Source: Schizophyllum amplum (taxonomy: Eukaryota; Basidiomycota; Agaricomycetes; Agaricales; Schizophyllaceae). From it: a stretch of 32,053 nt of DNA. The stretch spans positions 1 through 32,053 of the forward strand of contig VDMD01000215.1 of NCBI GenBank assembly GCA_007026445.1. The letters are read 5' to 3'. The position numbers and the translations under genes are program-made. Below the pieces are notes generated by a model. The model was not told the origin of the DNA. It worked only from the letters and a program-made list of their open reading frames with translations, and searched no databases. Position 1 is the stretch's first letter, and each line of letters begins with the position of its first letter. Shown here piece after piece: positions 1 to 10,492 of this stretch.

Positions 1-1890
1 TATGTCCCCGAGAGCGAAGTCGAAATAGATGATCATGTTGGAGGACTTGCTCACCCACGACCCATCGCTAAGGGGAATGAGCTTCAGAGCCCATATAGCG
101 TCTCGATGCACATAAGGAGCAGGCTTGCGCCTTCTCCCCGGGGGTGGCGCTGTCGTTTCATGCAGGCGCACTAAATTGTGAATGACGGCGTCAAACCATC
201 TCGCTGAAAGTCGTTCGTGCAACCGATCGGCGATTATCCCTTGCAAGGACCTTGATGAACTGGGGCCCCGCTCAATTGCTTTAGACCTAGTCCCTTCCAG
301 CAGAGATCCATCTGCCCTCGTCGTAGTGGTGTCGTACGACTCGTGGAGATACCGGGTGAAGGGGGAAGATGTTTTTCTGGGATGATTGGCTGTGCGTGGG
401 CCTCGCCACTATCCTGGTAAGTCGCCCCAGCTCGGGAGGATGAGCAGTCGCGCGGCAGTGCAGAAACTGGCCGTCCTGCGACAGAAAGAGCTCTTTTTGC
501 TATCAACGGACTGACGAATATGATTCGCGAGTGGTCGGAAGTAGGCATTGCTGATATCGGACTCCGAGAGGCAGGAATCGGAACCACGTGAACTTCATGT
601 TTTCCCCGACGCTTGAGACGTTCGACCGCGGCGAGTACAGCCGCTAGAAGGCCGTTGCGGATTGTGATGTTCCACGGCTTGTCTTCTAGGATGTCCTCTC
701 GGCTGGCAGGCGTCAAGAAGTCGGCCTGAATGACAAAACTTTGCGGGACGTGTTAACAGTCCGGCTGCAACGACACGAGACTGCGCTCACTTTTGAACCC
801 GTACTTCCGTAGAGGGAGGAAGGCATGCGCGTACTCCTCACGCGCGATGGGGGCTCCGTTCTTATCTATCGGAAACGCCAAGGTTACTTCCGAGCTGGTG
901 ATGCCCTTGCGCTTGTCATCGTCCTGGCATCCCCTGAACAGTATGTCGTACAACAAAGTAGTCGTCTCGGGTCCATTCGACTACCGCGCCAATGAGTGAG
1001 CTTGACCACGTCCGGGTCGTTGGTTGTCTCCCGCTTGAGATGGACGTCCCACGGGTCTTGGCCGGTCAGACACGTTTCGATTTTGAGCATGGATAGCTGA
1101 CGCAAAGAAAAGAAGTATGCTGGGTTCCAAGTGTGGTGGCGTGCTCGGCGAGGGCTTCAGCGGATTCGCTGGGCATGAGTTGTAGTCGGAACGTTGTTTG
1201 GCCAGCGTCGGCAGGGTAGTCCGTGCACCAGATAGGCGTGATCATTCCAGTACCTCCCGCTTGTCGAACTTGAACCGGAAGTCGCGTGAGGAGATGTGGA
1301 CGACATCGGCGACCTTGAAGCAGCTCTTGAAGCCTGATTCGCGTGTCATGTCAGAGGGGAGCTCGAGAGCATCGAGCAAAGGATGTATTCACCGATCCCT
1401 TTCTCACCTGACGAATGGACGGTGAATCCGAGGGCAGTAGCGCTTGAAACCAGTCAGCGCACCAACGGTAGCATCGACCTGACATTCCCTTCTTCGTGCT
1501 CTTGCCGATGCTACAGATAGCGCGCACGTGTGCCGGCTCGAAGCCCAGCTCATTCGAGGTGAAAGTAACCAGCTCGTCTTCAATGCGAATTGTGAGCGTT
1601 GGGTGTCGCGTTCTCGGCGTACTTGTTGTCGTCTGCGTTCTGCACCATCTCAAGGATGAAATGAGAGGATTTCGCATATAGATCCTCGGATACACTGTAT
1701 AGCGGGTCAGCGTCATACTCCCAATGTAGCTTGGCCAGGCAACGTACTTTCTGCACGAATTCTCCAGGTTCGACGTCAAGCCCTCCATACAATCTCTGAC
1801 TTCCGCGTCGAGCTGTTTCTCCTCTTGCCACATCTCACGGTTCGCACCGTACTCATTTCGTATCTTCTCAATTAGGGCTTCTGCACTCAT
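1..1890 (-). pseudogene. Sacsin/NOV-type HSP90-fold (GHKL) ATPase, frame-disrupted and cut by window edge
   Basis: The start is the ATG at 1890 (MSAEALIEKIRNEYGANRE). A 53 bp intron (1747-1695) joins this exon to SEDLYAKSSHFILEMVQNAD, the N-box of a Bergerat-fold ATPase. Then come GFEPAHVRAICSIGKSTKKG, GEKGIGFKSCFKVADVV (across a second intron, donor GTGAAT), FRFKFDKRE, MITPIWC, TTFRLQL, FFSLRQLSMLKIETC, EVTLAFPIDKNG, FLPLRKYGFK, ADFLTPASREDILED, FRPLANHIRQSVDS and ALKLIPLSDGSW, all in the family's order. The pieces lie in different frames: single-base slips are needed near 1600, 1245, 1135, 775, 570 and 500, and not all can be removed by splicing. These large fungal proteins (over 1000 residues) combine the ATPase with long uncharacterised regions, and their substrate is unknown. 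The call is a decayed copy; assembly indels are the alternative. Family identity is fairly sure, pseudogene status less so. Confidence 0.7.
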
Positions 1891-2439
1891 TTGAAGTATT
1901 GACGCGCGCGACTCTCATAAGGGGGAAGTACAGAACAAAGGCGCGTTTGATGATCAGCGCATTGCACGAGTCTTAATTTTCCCACGGCACTTGTTGACAT
2001 CAACCGACTCGTGACGACCGTGCCAGCGACTAAATCATTGACTGAGCGATGAGGCACATGCTAGGCTCTCGTTAAAGACACTCCGTTGGTCCTATGAAGC
2101 TATTAAGACCGAGGCTTACAGAGTATGCATAATGGACTGATGAGTAGAGCCAGCGGGCTGCCATCCGACATCGTAATTGACGGGCAGGTATAGATACAAC
2201 ACGGGCGGCGGACGCCAGTAATATACAACCGGAATTGTTGTCCGCGATGCCAATGTACTGAGAATTAACTGAGAAGACAGTCAGGAAAGCAACGAACAGA
2301 AAGCTTGCTGCACGAACCTAGATGGGTATGAGTTAGGCGGGTATACTGTACAATCGATAATCGTCGCGTCAAGTTCGCCACCTGTGAATGCTGTTGAGTA
2401 CATCAGCTGGGCAAGACTGTGCGTATGACTGACCGGCAG
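1891..2439. other. Intergenic, no gene seen
   Basis: This gap lies between the end of the DUF202 gene and the start of the ATPase copy, both on the minus strand. It should hold the 3' region of the former and the promoter of the latter. I see no open frame of note, no clear TATA box and no repeat. Confidence 0.5.
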
Positions 2440-2904
2440 TCAGTTGTCGACAGCAAGATATACGATGCACGTCGTGAAGATGACGACAACGACTCCGGTC
2501 ATAATTGCAGTGTGTACCCTTCGTTCAGGTCAGTCCTTCGGCCGCCGTAAAAAGGATGGGCAAACGCACCTGCTGCTCTCCATGAAAGGACGAGCTGTTC
2601 TCATATCGTCGCTGGCATCGTAGTATTGCCATAAGGCAGCGCCGATCGTGAACAACGCGGCAGCAAATTCGAAGCTGGCCAGCGCCAGCCACTGGGGCCT
2701 TTCTCCTTCAGTCTGAGAGGCGTCTTCGGTCGAGGGCACGAGCTTCGCTTTCAAGATTACTGAAGCCGCGACAATGGACAGCAGAAGGGCGAGTTTGAGG
2801 TGTGTGAGCAAGTTGCGCTCCAGCATGAGATAGTCACGGGCCGTGCTTCCCGTGTTCTCGTACAGCGGAGGACGAGCGTAGCGGAAGGGCACAGCGGTCG
2901 ACAT
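2440..2904 (-). CDS. DUF202 (YidH-like) small membrane protein
   Basis: Two exons, 2904-2570 and 2518-2440, with a 51 bp GT-AG intron, give 137 residues with no frame problem. The ATG at 2904 is preferred over an in-frame upstream one because the DUF202 signature starts soon after it: YENTGSTARDYLMLERNLLT, then the first membrane helix (LKLALLLSIVAASVILKAKL). A second helix follows the polar loop (FEFAAALFTIGAALWQYY). The third (TGVVVVIFTTCIVYLA) is encoded largely by exon 2, and the chain ends at VDN. Size and three-helix plan fit fungal DUF202 proteins, some of which are fused to vacuolar SPX/VTC proteins; this one stands alone. A membrane location is inferred, and the biochemical role of the stand-alone form is not known. 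Confidence 0.8.
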
Positions 2905-4326
2905 GTCCCGCAGGCGAGGTGGGCGCTCGCAACCGGTGAGAGAGAGACGAAAGAGACACAGCGTCACTGCTCGCGGCGCTGGCGTGCTCAGTGCAACATC
3001 GAGTACCCGAATGTCGACATCGCCATGTGGTGCCAGCGAAGCGTCCGAGCAATAGAAACCTTCGGCTCCTGTTGGCGCAGCTCAGCAGCAGGCATCATAT
3101 CATCAAAGGAATATCTTGACGGCAGTTCAGGTGAAGGGAACCCTGTCGAGCTGACTCAAAGGAAGAAATCAAGCAAGAATAGTTCGGTTTCAGTGCCGGG
3201 CCGAAGAATAATACACGGCTGACCGGCTCTTTCAACGCTGCGCTGCAAATCGGCCCTCGCACGCCAAGTTGCAAAATTTGCAGCGCTGTCCCGGACACGG
3301 CGGTGGTGCGAATGCTTGCAAACCCTGTGCTTGCAGAAACCGATGCGAGCGATTCTGAGAACGCGTCCAAATGTATGACATCATATCCGAAACTCCGCCG
3401 TCCAGACCCCGCCTTGCGTCGCCGCCACCCGCTGCACCCAGGCTGCACCCTCCCCGGCTTTCTGGGCTCTTCGTTCTACTCAATGCTCCAGCTTGGATAC
3501 AGTGAATGGCAATATATTGGGGGCTATCTAGCTACTATGTACTGGTACAGCTGCAGCTACGTAGCACGAAGATACAGTGGGAGTTCCGCGGGAGCGGCGA
3601 TCGGACGACGTCGGAGAGAAAGGCCAGCGCGGCGTTCAGGCGGACGTCAAGGACGTCCTGCAGACAGCGCGCCATTGGCGCCATCGAGGATGTTGTGCTC
3701 CCGCTCTTGTCTGCTGCCGACGACATGATTAAGCCACAAAGCGAGTGATAGAGACCAGAGGTACTTACTTACCATGCAGCCACAAAGACTGTGGACAGAC
3801 TAGTGCACTGCGCGGCGGTGTCGGGCTGCTACGACGAGTGAGCATGCGTGAAGCCAGAGCAGGCACCAGACAGCTCACCAAAGGCGAAAGCCACAGCGGG
3901 GCGCAAGGTGCCGACGAGGAGACACACTGTGCGCGCGCCCGCCTGCACTGTCAGTGACGGTCAAGACGAAGAAAAAAACTGAAGTCAGCAAATCGCGTGA
4001 GGCGCGATTTTATTCGCAGGTCACATGAGGGCGTCCGAAGATCAGAATGACGTCGAAGACGGCCGAGACCAGCCCACTCTGGTCTCCGACTTTCAGAATT
4101 CATCATCTCGCCAGCGGGCTCTCGCAAGCGTTTCTGCGAATCCTGATTCGCAGCAATCTTTGCGCGCGCTCTCAGAAATTTCTAGCAGGCCATCGCCCCG
4201 CCCTTTCAAACCCAACAGCGGCAGGATAATTTGCGAAGTCCGTCTAGCTGTGTAGAATTGTGTCGCCGCGTGTTTGTCTGCAGCGTGGTCCGTCCTATTG
4301 TTCCTCTTCCGTCCATCAATGAATTG
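2905..4326. other. Intergenic, no recognised gene
   Basis: The stretch holds several overlapping open frames on both strands, none longer than 141 codons and none resembling a known family. The best-looking are a plus frame ending at 3748 and its antisense (3726-3535); both are probably chance. The 5' part should carry the DUF202 promoter and the 3' part the upstream region of the small gene at 4594. Confidence 0.4.
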
Positions 4327-4359
4327 CTCATTGTCTTCCATTTCGGCAAGACAATTGAG
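4327..4359. repeat. Inverted repeat in promoter (possible operator or hairpin)
   Basis: CTCATTGTCTT at 4327-4337 is mirrored by AAGACAATTGAG at 4348-4359, an 11-of-12 dyad with a 10-base spacer. Shorter matching flanks (ATTG ... CAAT) extend it on both sides. It sits about 60 bp upstream of the TATA box at 4419. A binding site for a dimeric regulator is an inference. Confidence 0.5.
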
Positions 4360-4418
4360 AATGCGCAATGCGGCTTTGTGACCGGAAAAGCGCATCAAAG
4401 AAGCGCCTGCCGCTAGGG

Positions 4419-4425
4419 TATAAAA
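4419..4425 (+). promoter_or_regulatory. TATA box of the small gene at 4594
   Basis: TATAAAA lies in a GGTATAAAAGCGG context. It is followed by a C/T-rich leader of about 140 bases with no ATG until GAAATGG at 4594. Spacing and leader composition are typical of a strongly expressed fungal gene. Confidence 0.65.
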
Positions 4426-4593
4426 GCGGTCGGCCTTGTCGCCTCTCCTCACTTTCGAGTCCCCGCCACCGCCTGTTGGATCTGCGATCCTCAGCTTTGC
4501 CTCACGCCATTCACGTTTCTGTAACACCGCCTGTCTCTACTATCGCGCTCATTTCGCCAAACTCATCACACTCTTTATCAATCACGAGACGAA

Positions 4594-4864
4594 ATGGCCA
4601 CTGGCAACTACCACTACGTTCGGGCTTCCTCAACGGGCAGGTGCGTGCTTTGAAAATTTATTCCAACTTGGTATTGACACAGGCACCAGTAGGTCTCCCT
4701 CCCCGTCATCATCGACCACGTCCACGACCAAGAACCCGATCTCCCGCCCCCTGGTTCAAGCCTGGAAGGCATTGACCAGCTCGACGCGGAAGAGTCACCG
4801 CGACTCCGTCATGCCACCAGGCTTCGTGCTCGTTACGCGCCGCCGTAGCGTCCTCCTCGCCTGA
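4594..4864 (+). CDS. Small Ser/Arg-rich protein of unknown function, two exons
   Basis: The ATG at 4594 is in a good context (GAAATGG) and opens exon 1, MATGNYHYVRASSTG, which ends at a GTGCGT donor (4641). Two acceptors lie 7 bases apart. The distal one (intron 4641-4689, 49 bp) gives a 73-residue basic protein rich in Ser, Thr and Arg, starting SRSPSPSSSTTSTTKNPISR and ending at 4864. The proximal one (after 4682) gives stop TAG after only RHQ, so an 18-residue product. The frame behind that stop stays open for 52 codons and also looks protein-like. No signal peptide, membrane segment or CaaX end is present. I do not recognise the family. Promoter and leader support a real transcript; the exact product is uncertain. 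Confidence 0.45.
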
Positions 4865-5356
4865 ACGGCAATGACTACCACCCATTCAAAACGGACATCA
4901 TGCATGCGTGCATCGACGTGCTCTTACGATGAACGACTTCTCCTGTACCTACCTACCATAACATTTCCGCTAATCTGCCACTTGCAAGTACTAATCGTCT
5001 TTTGTCACTCGTTGACCTGGATTTGGGATCCATCACTGTATCCACTACCTATATTATACCATGTTGTCGTGCTCATTGTTGAGAATCAGCCAGGAATAAG
5101 CCTTCGACTCGATTCCGACGCAAGAATTATATTATCCTTTGGTGTCAGTCACATGCCGCTTCGGCACCCGGGCCAGGTAGTCTCCCGCGGCAGACGTTCG
5201 TAGAACTGTCCAGGACGTCCGAGCCGAGTCACTGTTCGACTCCGCGTTGCCTTGTCTTTTTACTCAATCCGACGGCCGGCCGTAGAACATGTGGCCAAGA
5301 ACGCTGAAATATAACTTCCTTTCAGCGCTCAAGCGCTCACCACCCTCGTCCTCAAC
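4865..5356. other. Intergenic, probable promoter of the oxygenase gene
   Basis: Between two plus-strand genes, this AT-richer stretch contains TATATTATACC near 5050 and TATAATTATC-like sequence near 5130. Both are too far from the ATG at 5357 to be assigned confidently. No open frame of interest was found. Confidence 0.4.
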
Positions 5357-7211
5357 ATGTACCGCCGGACACGAACATGCCCTCCTCAGGTCCCTCCTGG
5401 CGTGACCGACAGGCTTTCTGCCTTTCAAGAAGTCTTCTTTGCGAAGCCTCCCTTCGTTAGCGGCGTGTACCCGATCGACAAGACTGATTCCCTGCTCTAC
5501 TATGGAGGGTGGCAGAACCCACGGTACGTGCTCATTGTGCCGCTCCCTCGATGATGTTCAAGGCTAAATAGCATGATACAGATGCATCGATCTGGCGAAC
5601 GCTGCCGACGCCGATCTTCAAGCCCTCTCCGATGAATGCGCGCCAGCCACGTTTGGTGTGAACAACACCGATGTGTACGACGAGGATTATCGCAAGGCCA
5701 GGAAGATGGACGCGGGTGATTTTGCCTGCAACTTCGATCCAGGTCATTCGGGCCTACTGGAACTCATTTGGCCAGAGTTTCTGTCCGACGGCGGGGACGT
5801 CAAGCAGAAGATTGTCTGCGAACTATACAAGCTCAATGTATATGGTGTGTCCACCATAATCATCTCTGGCGCCTTACTGACGATCTGTGGTGGATATCTA
5901 GGGCAGGGCTCTTTCTTCAAGGCACACAAGGACACCCCTCGCAGCGATACTATGTTCGGTTCGCTCGTCGTTGTGATTCCAACGTCTCACAAAGGCGGCG
6001 CCCTCATACTGCGCGAGGACAACAAAGATTGGACCTTCGACTCCGCCGCTGAAGTTCTCGCCAATGACTCGCCCAAGTTGGCTTACATCGCTTTCTTTTC
6101 GGACGTCGAACATGAAGTGACCAAAGTCACATCGGGCTACCGTGTTACCCTCACCTACAATCTTTACTTCAACGTCAAGTCTACCGACTCCTTCGCCAGC
6201 CGCATCTCCCGTCCGGCGTGTCCAAGGTTGCACAGGAGCTCAAGACCATGCTCGAGGATCTTTTCGCCCGCCCCGACTTTCTCCCCGAGGGCGGCTACCT
6301 TGGATTTGGCTTGCGCTTCATGTACCCGCTTGACATCAAGAAGCCAGTGTCCGTCATTTCCGGGTCGCTCAAAGTTGTGACGCGATGCTTCAAGTCGTGT
6401 GCGACGAGCTCAGCCTACAGCACAGCCTGCACGCTATGTATAAGAGCAGTTGCGGCTACTACAAAAAAGACGAGTTGGGAAGATACCACACTACGGAACG
6501 GACTGTCTTTGTCATCCGGGACACGTTCTGGAGAGGGACGGGACCTCATGAGCGGATCGAAACAGAGCGCCACAAAGCTTACAGAGTCTTCACGAGCAAG
6601 CACAGTCGCCTTCTACGTCCTGCCGGTACACCACCGATCTTGAAGGAATGTGAGACCAAGGTAATACCAACGAAAGAAGTGCACTGGGTCACGAAGGTTC
6701 CGAAGGACTACAATGTCGTCACGTCCCACTTTGGTGCGCAGGCCATCTGCCCGTCGTGTTTTCACTGACACTGATTTTCTAACAGTGGCCTACGGAAACG
6801 AGGCGACGATGGCCTATGGCTACGGCAAGCCCGTTCTCATTGCGCGTGCCGGCACGTTTGCGGAGCGAAATGGCCAACGGACGCCAGGTGACATGGCAGG
6901 TCAACAAGACGCCCAAGCAGATGAGGGTGCAAGCTCGCAACCTGCGCAGATGTAAGTGAATAACCGGCTACGTGAACAACGCGAGAGCTTACTTTTCCAT
7001 CAGTGGCGCAAAGCCTGCTGCAGAAATCGCAGAGTTGGGTCGCAGTGAGCTCCTTCCCGCCACTGCGACCTCCTCTGGTTCTCCTTCCGGTGCGGAAGTT
7101 GCGCTCATGGCCGCCGAAAATCTTGGGTGCGTGACTTATGTTGAGACTACAAAGTCAGCGACGAGCCTTTGCAGGGTCGAGGACGCGGCACTGGTCGAGC
7201 CTGACAATTGA
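5357..7211 (+). CDS. Fe(II)/2-oxoglutarate-dependent oxygenase-like protein, with two frame slips
   Basis: Five exons are supported: 5357-5523, 5582-5844, 5902-6733, 6786-6951 and 7004-7211, with introns of 52-58 bp. The protein belongs to a family common in Agaricomycetes that resembles prolyl 4-hydroxylase folds. The metal site is visible: HKD in SFFKAHKDTPRSDTMFGSLV, the distal His in SDVEHEVT and the co-substrate Arg in SGYRVTLTYNLYF. Conserved C-terminal blocks follow (GGYLGFGLRFMYPLD, AERTVFVIRDTFWRG-like, KEVHWVTK, AYGNEATMAYGYGKP). Exon 3 needs one added base near 6186-6200 and another near 6370-6380 to stay in frame. With both, the coding length is exactly 546 codons including stop. 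Substrate unknown, cytosolic location assumed. It is either a recently broken gene or an intact gene with two assembly errors. Confidence 0.75.
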
Positions 7212-7439
7212 TCAACGCAAGCACGCTACTAGTATCACTCCTGCGCAGTGCCCAACTTTCGCACCTCGATCCGTCGGATGGTCGAGCCCAATTTGTCCAT
7301 TCCAGTTCCACGCCCAATAATGTACATTCGAGTTATCCTTACAGTAGATCCGTCTTCAAACACATGCTCTGCTATCCTCCTCTTCGAATTCTTTCCGCAC
7401 GTCGTGCGGTCTCACGAGAACGGGCTTCAGAACATACCC
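7212..7439. other. Short convergent intergenic region
   Basis: The stop codons of the plus-strand oxygenase (7211) and the minus-strand F-box gene (7440) face each other across 228 bases. The region should carry both 3' ends. No gene is seen. Confidence 0.5.
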
Positions 7440-9715
7440 CTAGTGGGGTGGTCCGCCGCGCCCCAGTCCGCGCCCGCGACCCGCGTACCCGATACGGAAA
7501 CCTCCAATGCCACGTCCTCGCCCCAGCATGGGAAGTATCGGAGGGCCATTGTTGGGGTCATCGCTCTGGTTCCAATGGTGGGGAGGATGGTGAAGCACGC
7601 GGTTTTGTGCCGGATCCTCGTACTCCAATCGATCCTCCTCTTCCTCTTCCTGCATACTTCGTCAGCCGAGGCAACCGTCTAAGATTCGCTACTTACCGTC
7701 AAGTCAATGACAAGCGCGCCCATATGCCACCCAGCTGCGGTAGCAGAGAAGCAGAAGCGGTCCCTCGGTTTCGTCAATCCATGGTCGAACCGGACCTCGG
7801 TCGGAACCTCGACGTTGGGTGGCTGGCCACGACCGCGATCCATCGCGGTTTGGAGCGCGCGTTCGTCCGCGAAAGCCCCCGGCGTGCCTACTAGAAGCTT
7901 TCCTGGGTCTCCTAGCCCGAGCGCGCCCTTCGAGTAAGCGCCCCACGTCAAAAGCTTCCCGTCGCTCGTCAGCGCGCCCTTGTGGTAGTCGCCAATGACA
8001 ACCGAGATGACGGAGCGGTTCTGCAGCTCGGGCACGACTTGCGCCTCCATCTCCTCGTTCGTGTCGGTATCACCAATAAGAACGACGGAGCTTGAACCTG
8101 TGGAGTATGCAACGAAGTTCATGAAGTGTGCGGTCACCTGTCGAGCGGTCGTCAGAAGCGAGACAATGAGGTGACGCGGGAAGCACTGACATGCGTGATC
8201 TTCAACGCCTCTGGGGCCTTCAGAGGGGCATTATCGCCCGAAAACGAGGGGTGTTCGCGAATATGAGCAAGCTCGCTGAACTTGGGCAGCTGATGAATTG
8301 AGTCGTTAGTGGACATGCCTTGTCCGGAAGAGACTTGGCGCCACGTACATATTCCCATCGTCCTCGACTAGCGTGCTCCTGACCGCTGAGCGAGCCATAT
8401 CTCAGGACGTGCCCCCTGTTGGTTAGCCCGATAAGATGGCAGTCCATGCCGGCTATCTGTATCAACTTCGTCTCCTCATCATCAGAGGCATCGCCTGTGT
8501 TGGGAAGGTCCGGTAGAGGCGGCAAGGGTGGCAGCCTGACAGGATCGAGGTCCACGTCCCAGGTTACGCAAGGGATGGAACCGTCTTCCGCGGCGAGGAC
8601 CTTCTTGTCGCCGTCGCTGTCCATCGCGCGCATTCTATCCGTGATGCATGTTTGCAGGTCACCATCGCCTGGGAACCAGACGAAAACGTCGCCAGATTTC
8701 GTAAGAATGGAGGAAAAATGCCACCCGCATTCGACTTGAATGGATACTGTATGCTGCGGGTCAAGTAGCGCCGAGGACAGGCGGAAAGGTCGGCCCCAGT
8801 TTAGGAAGGTCCAGATATGGTTATTGGCGTCCAAAGTCGAGGAGTGTAGGCGACCGCAACTGGATTTAAGAAATAAGCGACGATACATAAACAGCGATTC
8901 TCGCCTACGACAGACCTTACAGTGCGCGTTGCCGCAGGCAGTCGAAGACGCAGAGGTCTTTCCGCCCTCTTCCCGGGCTCGGAGAAGCCATCGCTTCGTA
9001 GCGTGCCGGTGCTGCCGTCCAGCGCGCCTGTAAGTTTACCGTTAACTAAGGTATACAAAGATACATTGACGACTCACCCCAAACGTAAAGAGTTCCGTCC
9101 GAGTCAATAGCGTGGAAAGACCTGTCGGCCAGCGTGTCAGTATCGGTATCTCGTATCCCAGCGTGACCCCAATGCTTACATGCCGCCCGCCTCCAGGTGC
9201 ACTACACGCGCACCAGGAATGTGTAAAGGCGTAGGGAAGGGCACATCGGCGATCGATGTCTTGGGAAACCTCTGTAAGCCCAGCCTGTTACAGGACTTCT
9301 CACTGGGAAGATGAACAATGTCAGGCGGATCAACCTATCAGCGCACAACGTTTGGACGTACCCCCACACGTAGACTGCAGCATACAGCAGGACGTCAGCA
9401 TATGTACATCTTTCATGCGAGTACAACGCACCTCTGGGGTGGTATAGGCCTCTATAAATGAACTTCCACCCGCTCGTACGCGCGGTACCAGCTCCCGTGA
9501 AGTTGTAATCTTCCTTCACGCGGAGCTTCCAGAAAGTGTCATCCGCGCAGATGAGGGCAAAGAACTGCATCCCTCTCGTCAACTGTAAGTTCATCGCGAT
9601 CGATACGCGCACTCACTTTGCAAGTCTGAGCCAGGCGAAGGATGTCGCTGACCGGGAGAAAGGGTAGGATATAATCAGTGAAGATCTCAACTGGGAGCTC
9701 CGTCAAGCCAGCCAT
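7440..9715 (-). CDS. SAF1: F-box/RCC1-repeat protein (SCF-associated factor 1-like)
   Basis: Ten exons read without any frame problem to give 594 residues: 9715-9617, 9564-9432, 9374-9362, 9302-9180, 9121-9078, 9027-8916, 8859-8349, 8289-8191, 8137-7697, 7649-7440. Introns are 47-59 bp. Residues 1-45 form an F-box (LTELPVEIFTDYILPFLPVS, then LRLAQTCK). RCC1-type blades follow: VYVWGEKSCNRLG, GMSFHAIDSDGTLYVWG, CGWHFSSILTKSGDVFVW, CHLIGLTNRGHVLRYG, YHKGALTSDGKLLTWGAYSK with GALGLGDP. The tail is acidic (EEEEED), then Gly/Arg-rich (GRGRGIGGFRIGYAGRGRG). F-box plus RCC1 is the plan of yeast Saf1, an SCF ubiquitin-ligase receptor whose known substrate is adenine deaminase Aah1. The same substrate here is only inference. 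The gene converges with the oxygenase gene. Confidence 0.88.
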
Positions 9716-9899
9716 TGCAATGAATCCAGTATATTTTGCGGAAGGGGATGGTGGTAGAACACAAAGTCGATAGGCAGCTGCGCCGCTGCTGTGACGAAGA
9801 CATCGCTCTCGAGAGTGGTGACGTCGACAAAGGGACAATGGCGGGACCCCGTGATCTCAGCATCGGTTGGAACTGTAACTCGGACCGTGTGCCGGACTA

Positions 9900-10492
9900 T
9901 TGTTGAATCTTGACGACGACGAACACCGCGCTCTGCCAACGCTTGACCGCCTTTCTTGTAAAAGCTGCTTCTTACACGGAAGTCTTCCTGTAATACTTCA
10001 TCCACCGTCACTGCGACGCAATCCTGAATTCCCGACCGATGAGCCTGGCGACGTGCTCTTGCTCTGGCAGTGGTCACCTCACTCTGCGCGCAAACCGAAC
10101 ACCAGCTACATCTACGACCCTTTTGGCGCCTTTGGGACTCCCAGCATTATGCCTCCTTCTGCTTCGGCATTCTCCCACGCCACTATCGGGATCAGGTATG
10201 CAGAGAGCAAAGCATCATTTTTTTGGGCTGATCATCGTCCGCGGCCCTGTCTCCGGCCCTTCTGCCCTTCTCACGCCATCCCTCACTCCAACGCACCCGT
10301 ACGACTCAGGGCCTGAACAGGAGCGATCGCCTACCTCCACTGGCGCCCGCGAGTGTATTCGCTCTTACTACCCTGTCCATGACTCAAGAGGCTTCTCCTC
10401 GCCGTTTCTTGTCCTCGAGAAAGCCACGCTGGACACACTACCTTCTCATTAATGCTTGGATGCGCCGCGTTTCTGCACCGTGGCCCATTTGA
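9900..10492 (+). CDS. Candidate hypothetical two-exon ORF, no ATG in frame
   Basis: An open frame from about 9900 to a donor AG/GTATGC at 10196 joins, across a 125 bp intron (acceptor CTGAACAG at 10320), a second exon ending at TGA 10490-10492. Segments such as PPSLRRNPEFPTDEPGDVLL and SPRRFLSSRKPRWTHYLL look protein-like, but no family is recognised. Exon 1 has no ATG. A short ORF starting with ATG at 9748 would join it only after a one-base slip near 9900. A competing antisense ORF (10077-9703) also looks plausible. Weak candidate, in the upstream region of the F-box gene. Confidence 0.2.

Noticed and set aside
2904..2967. Upstream start at 2967 for the DUF202 gene
   Set aside because: It adds 21 residues without similarity to the family, whose signature begins shortly after the ATG at 2904.
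4683..4870. Stop-codon readthrough in the small gene at 4594
   Set aside because: The open frame behind the TAG looks protein-like, but a second acceptor seven bases downstream gives a simpler explanation.
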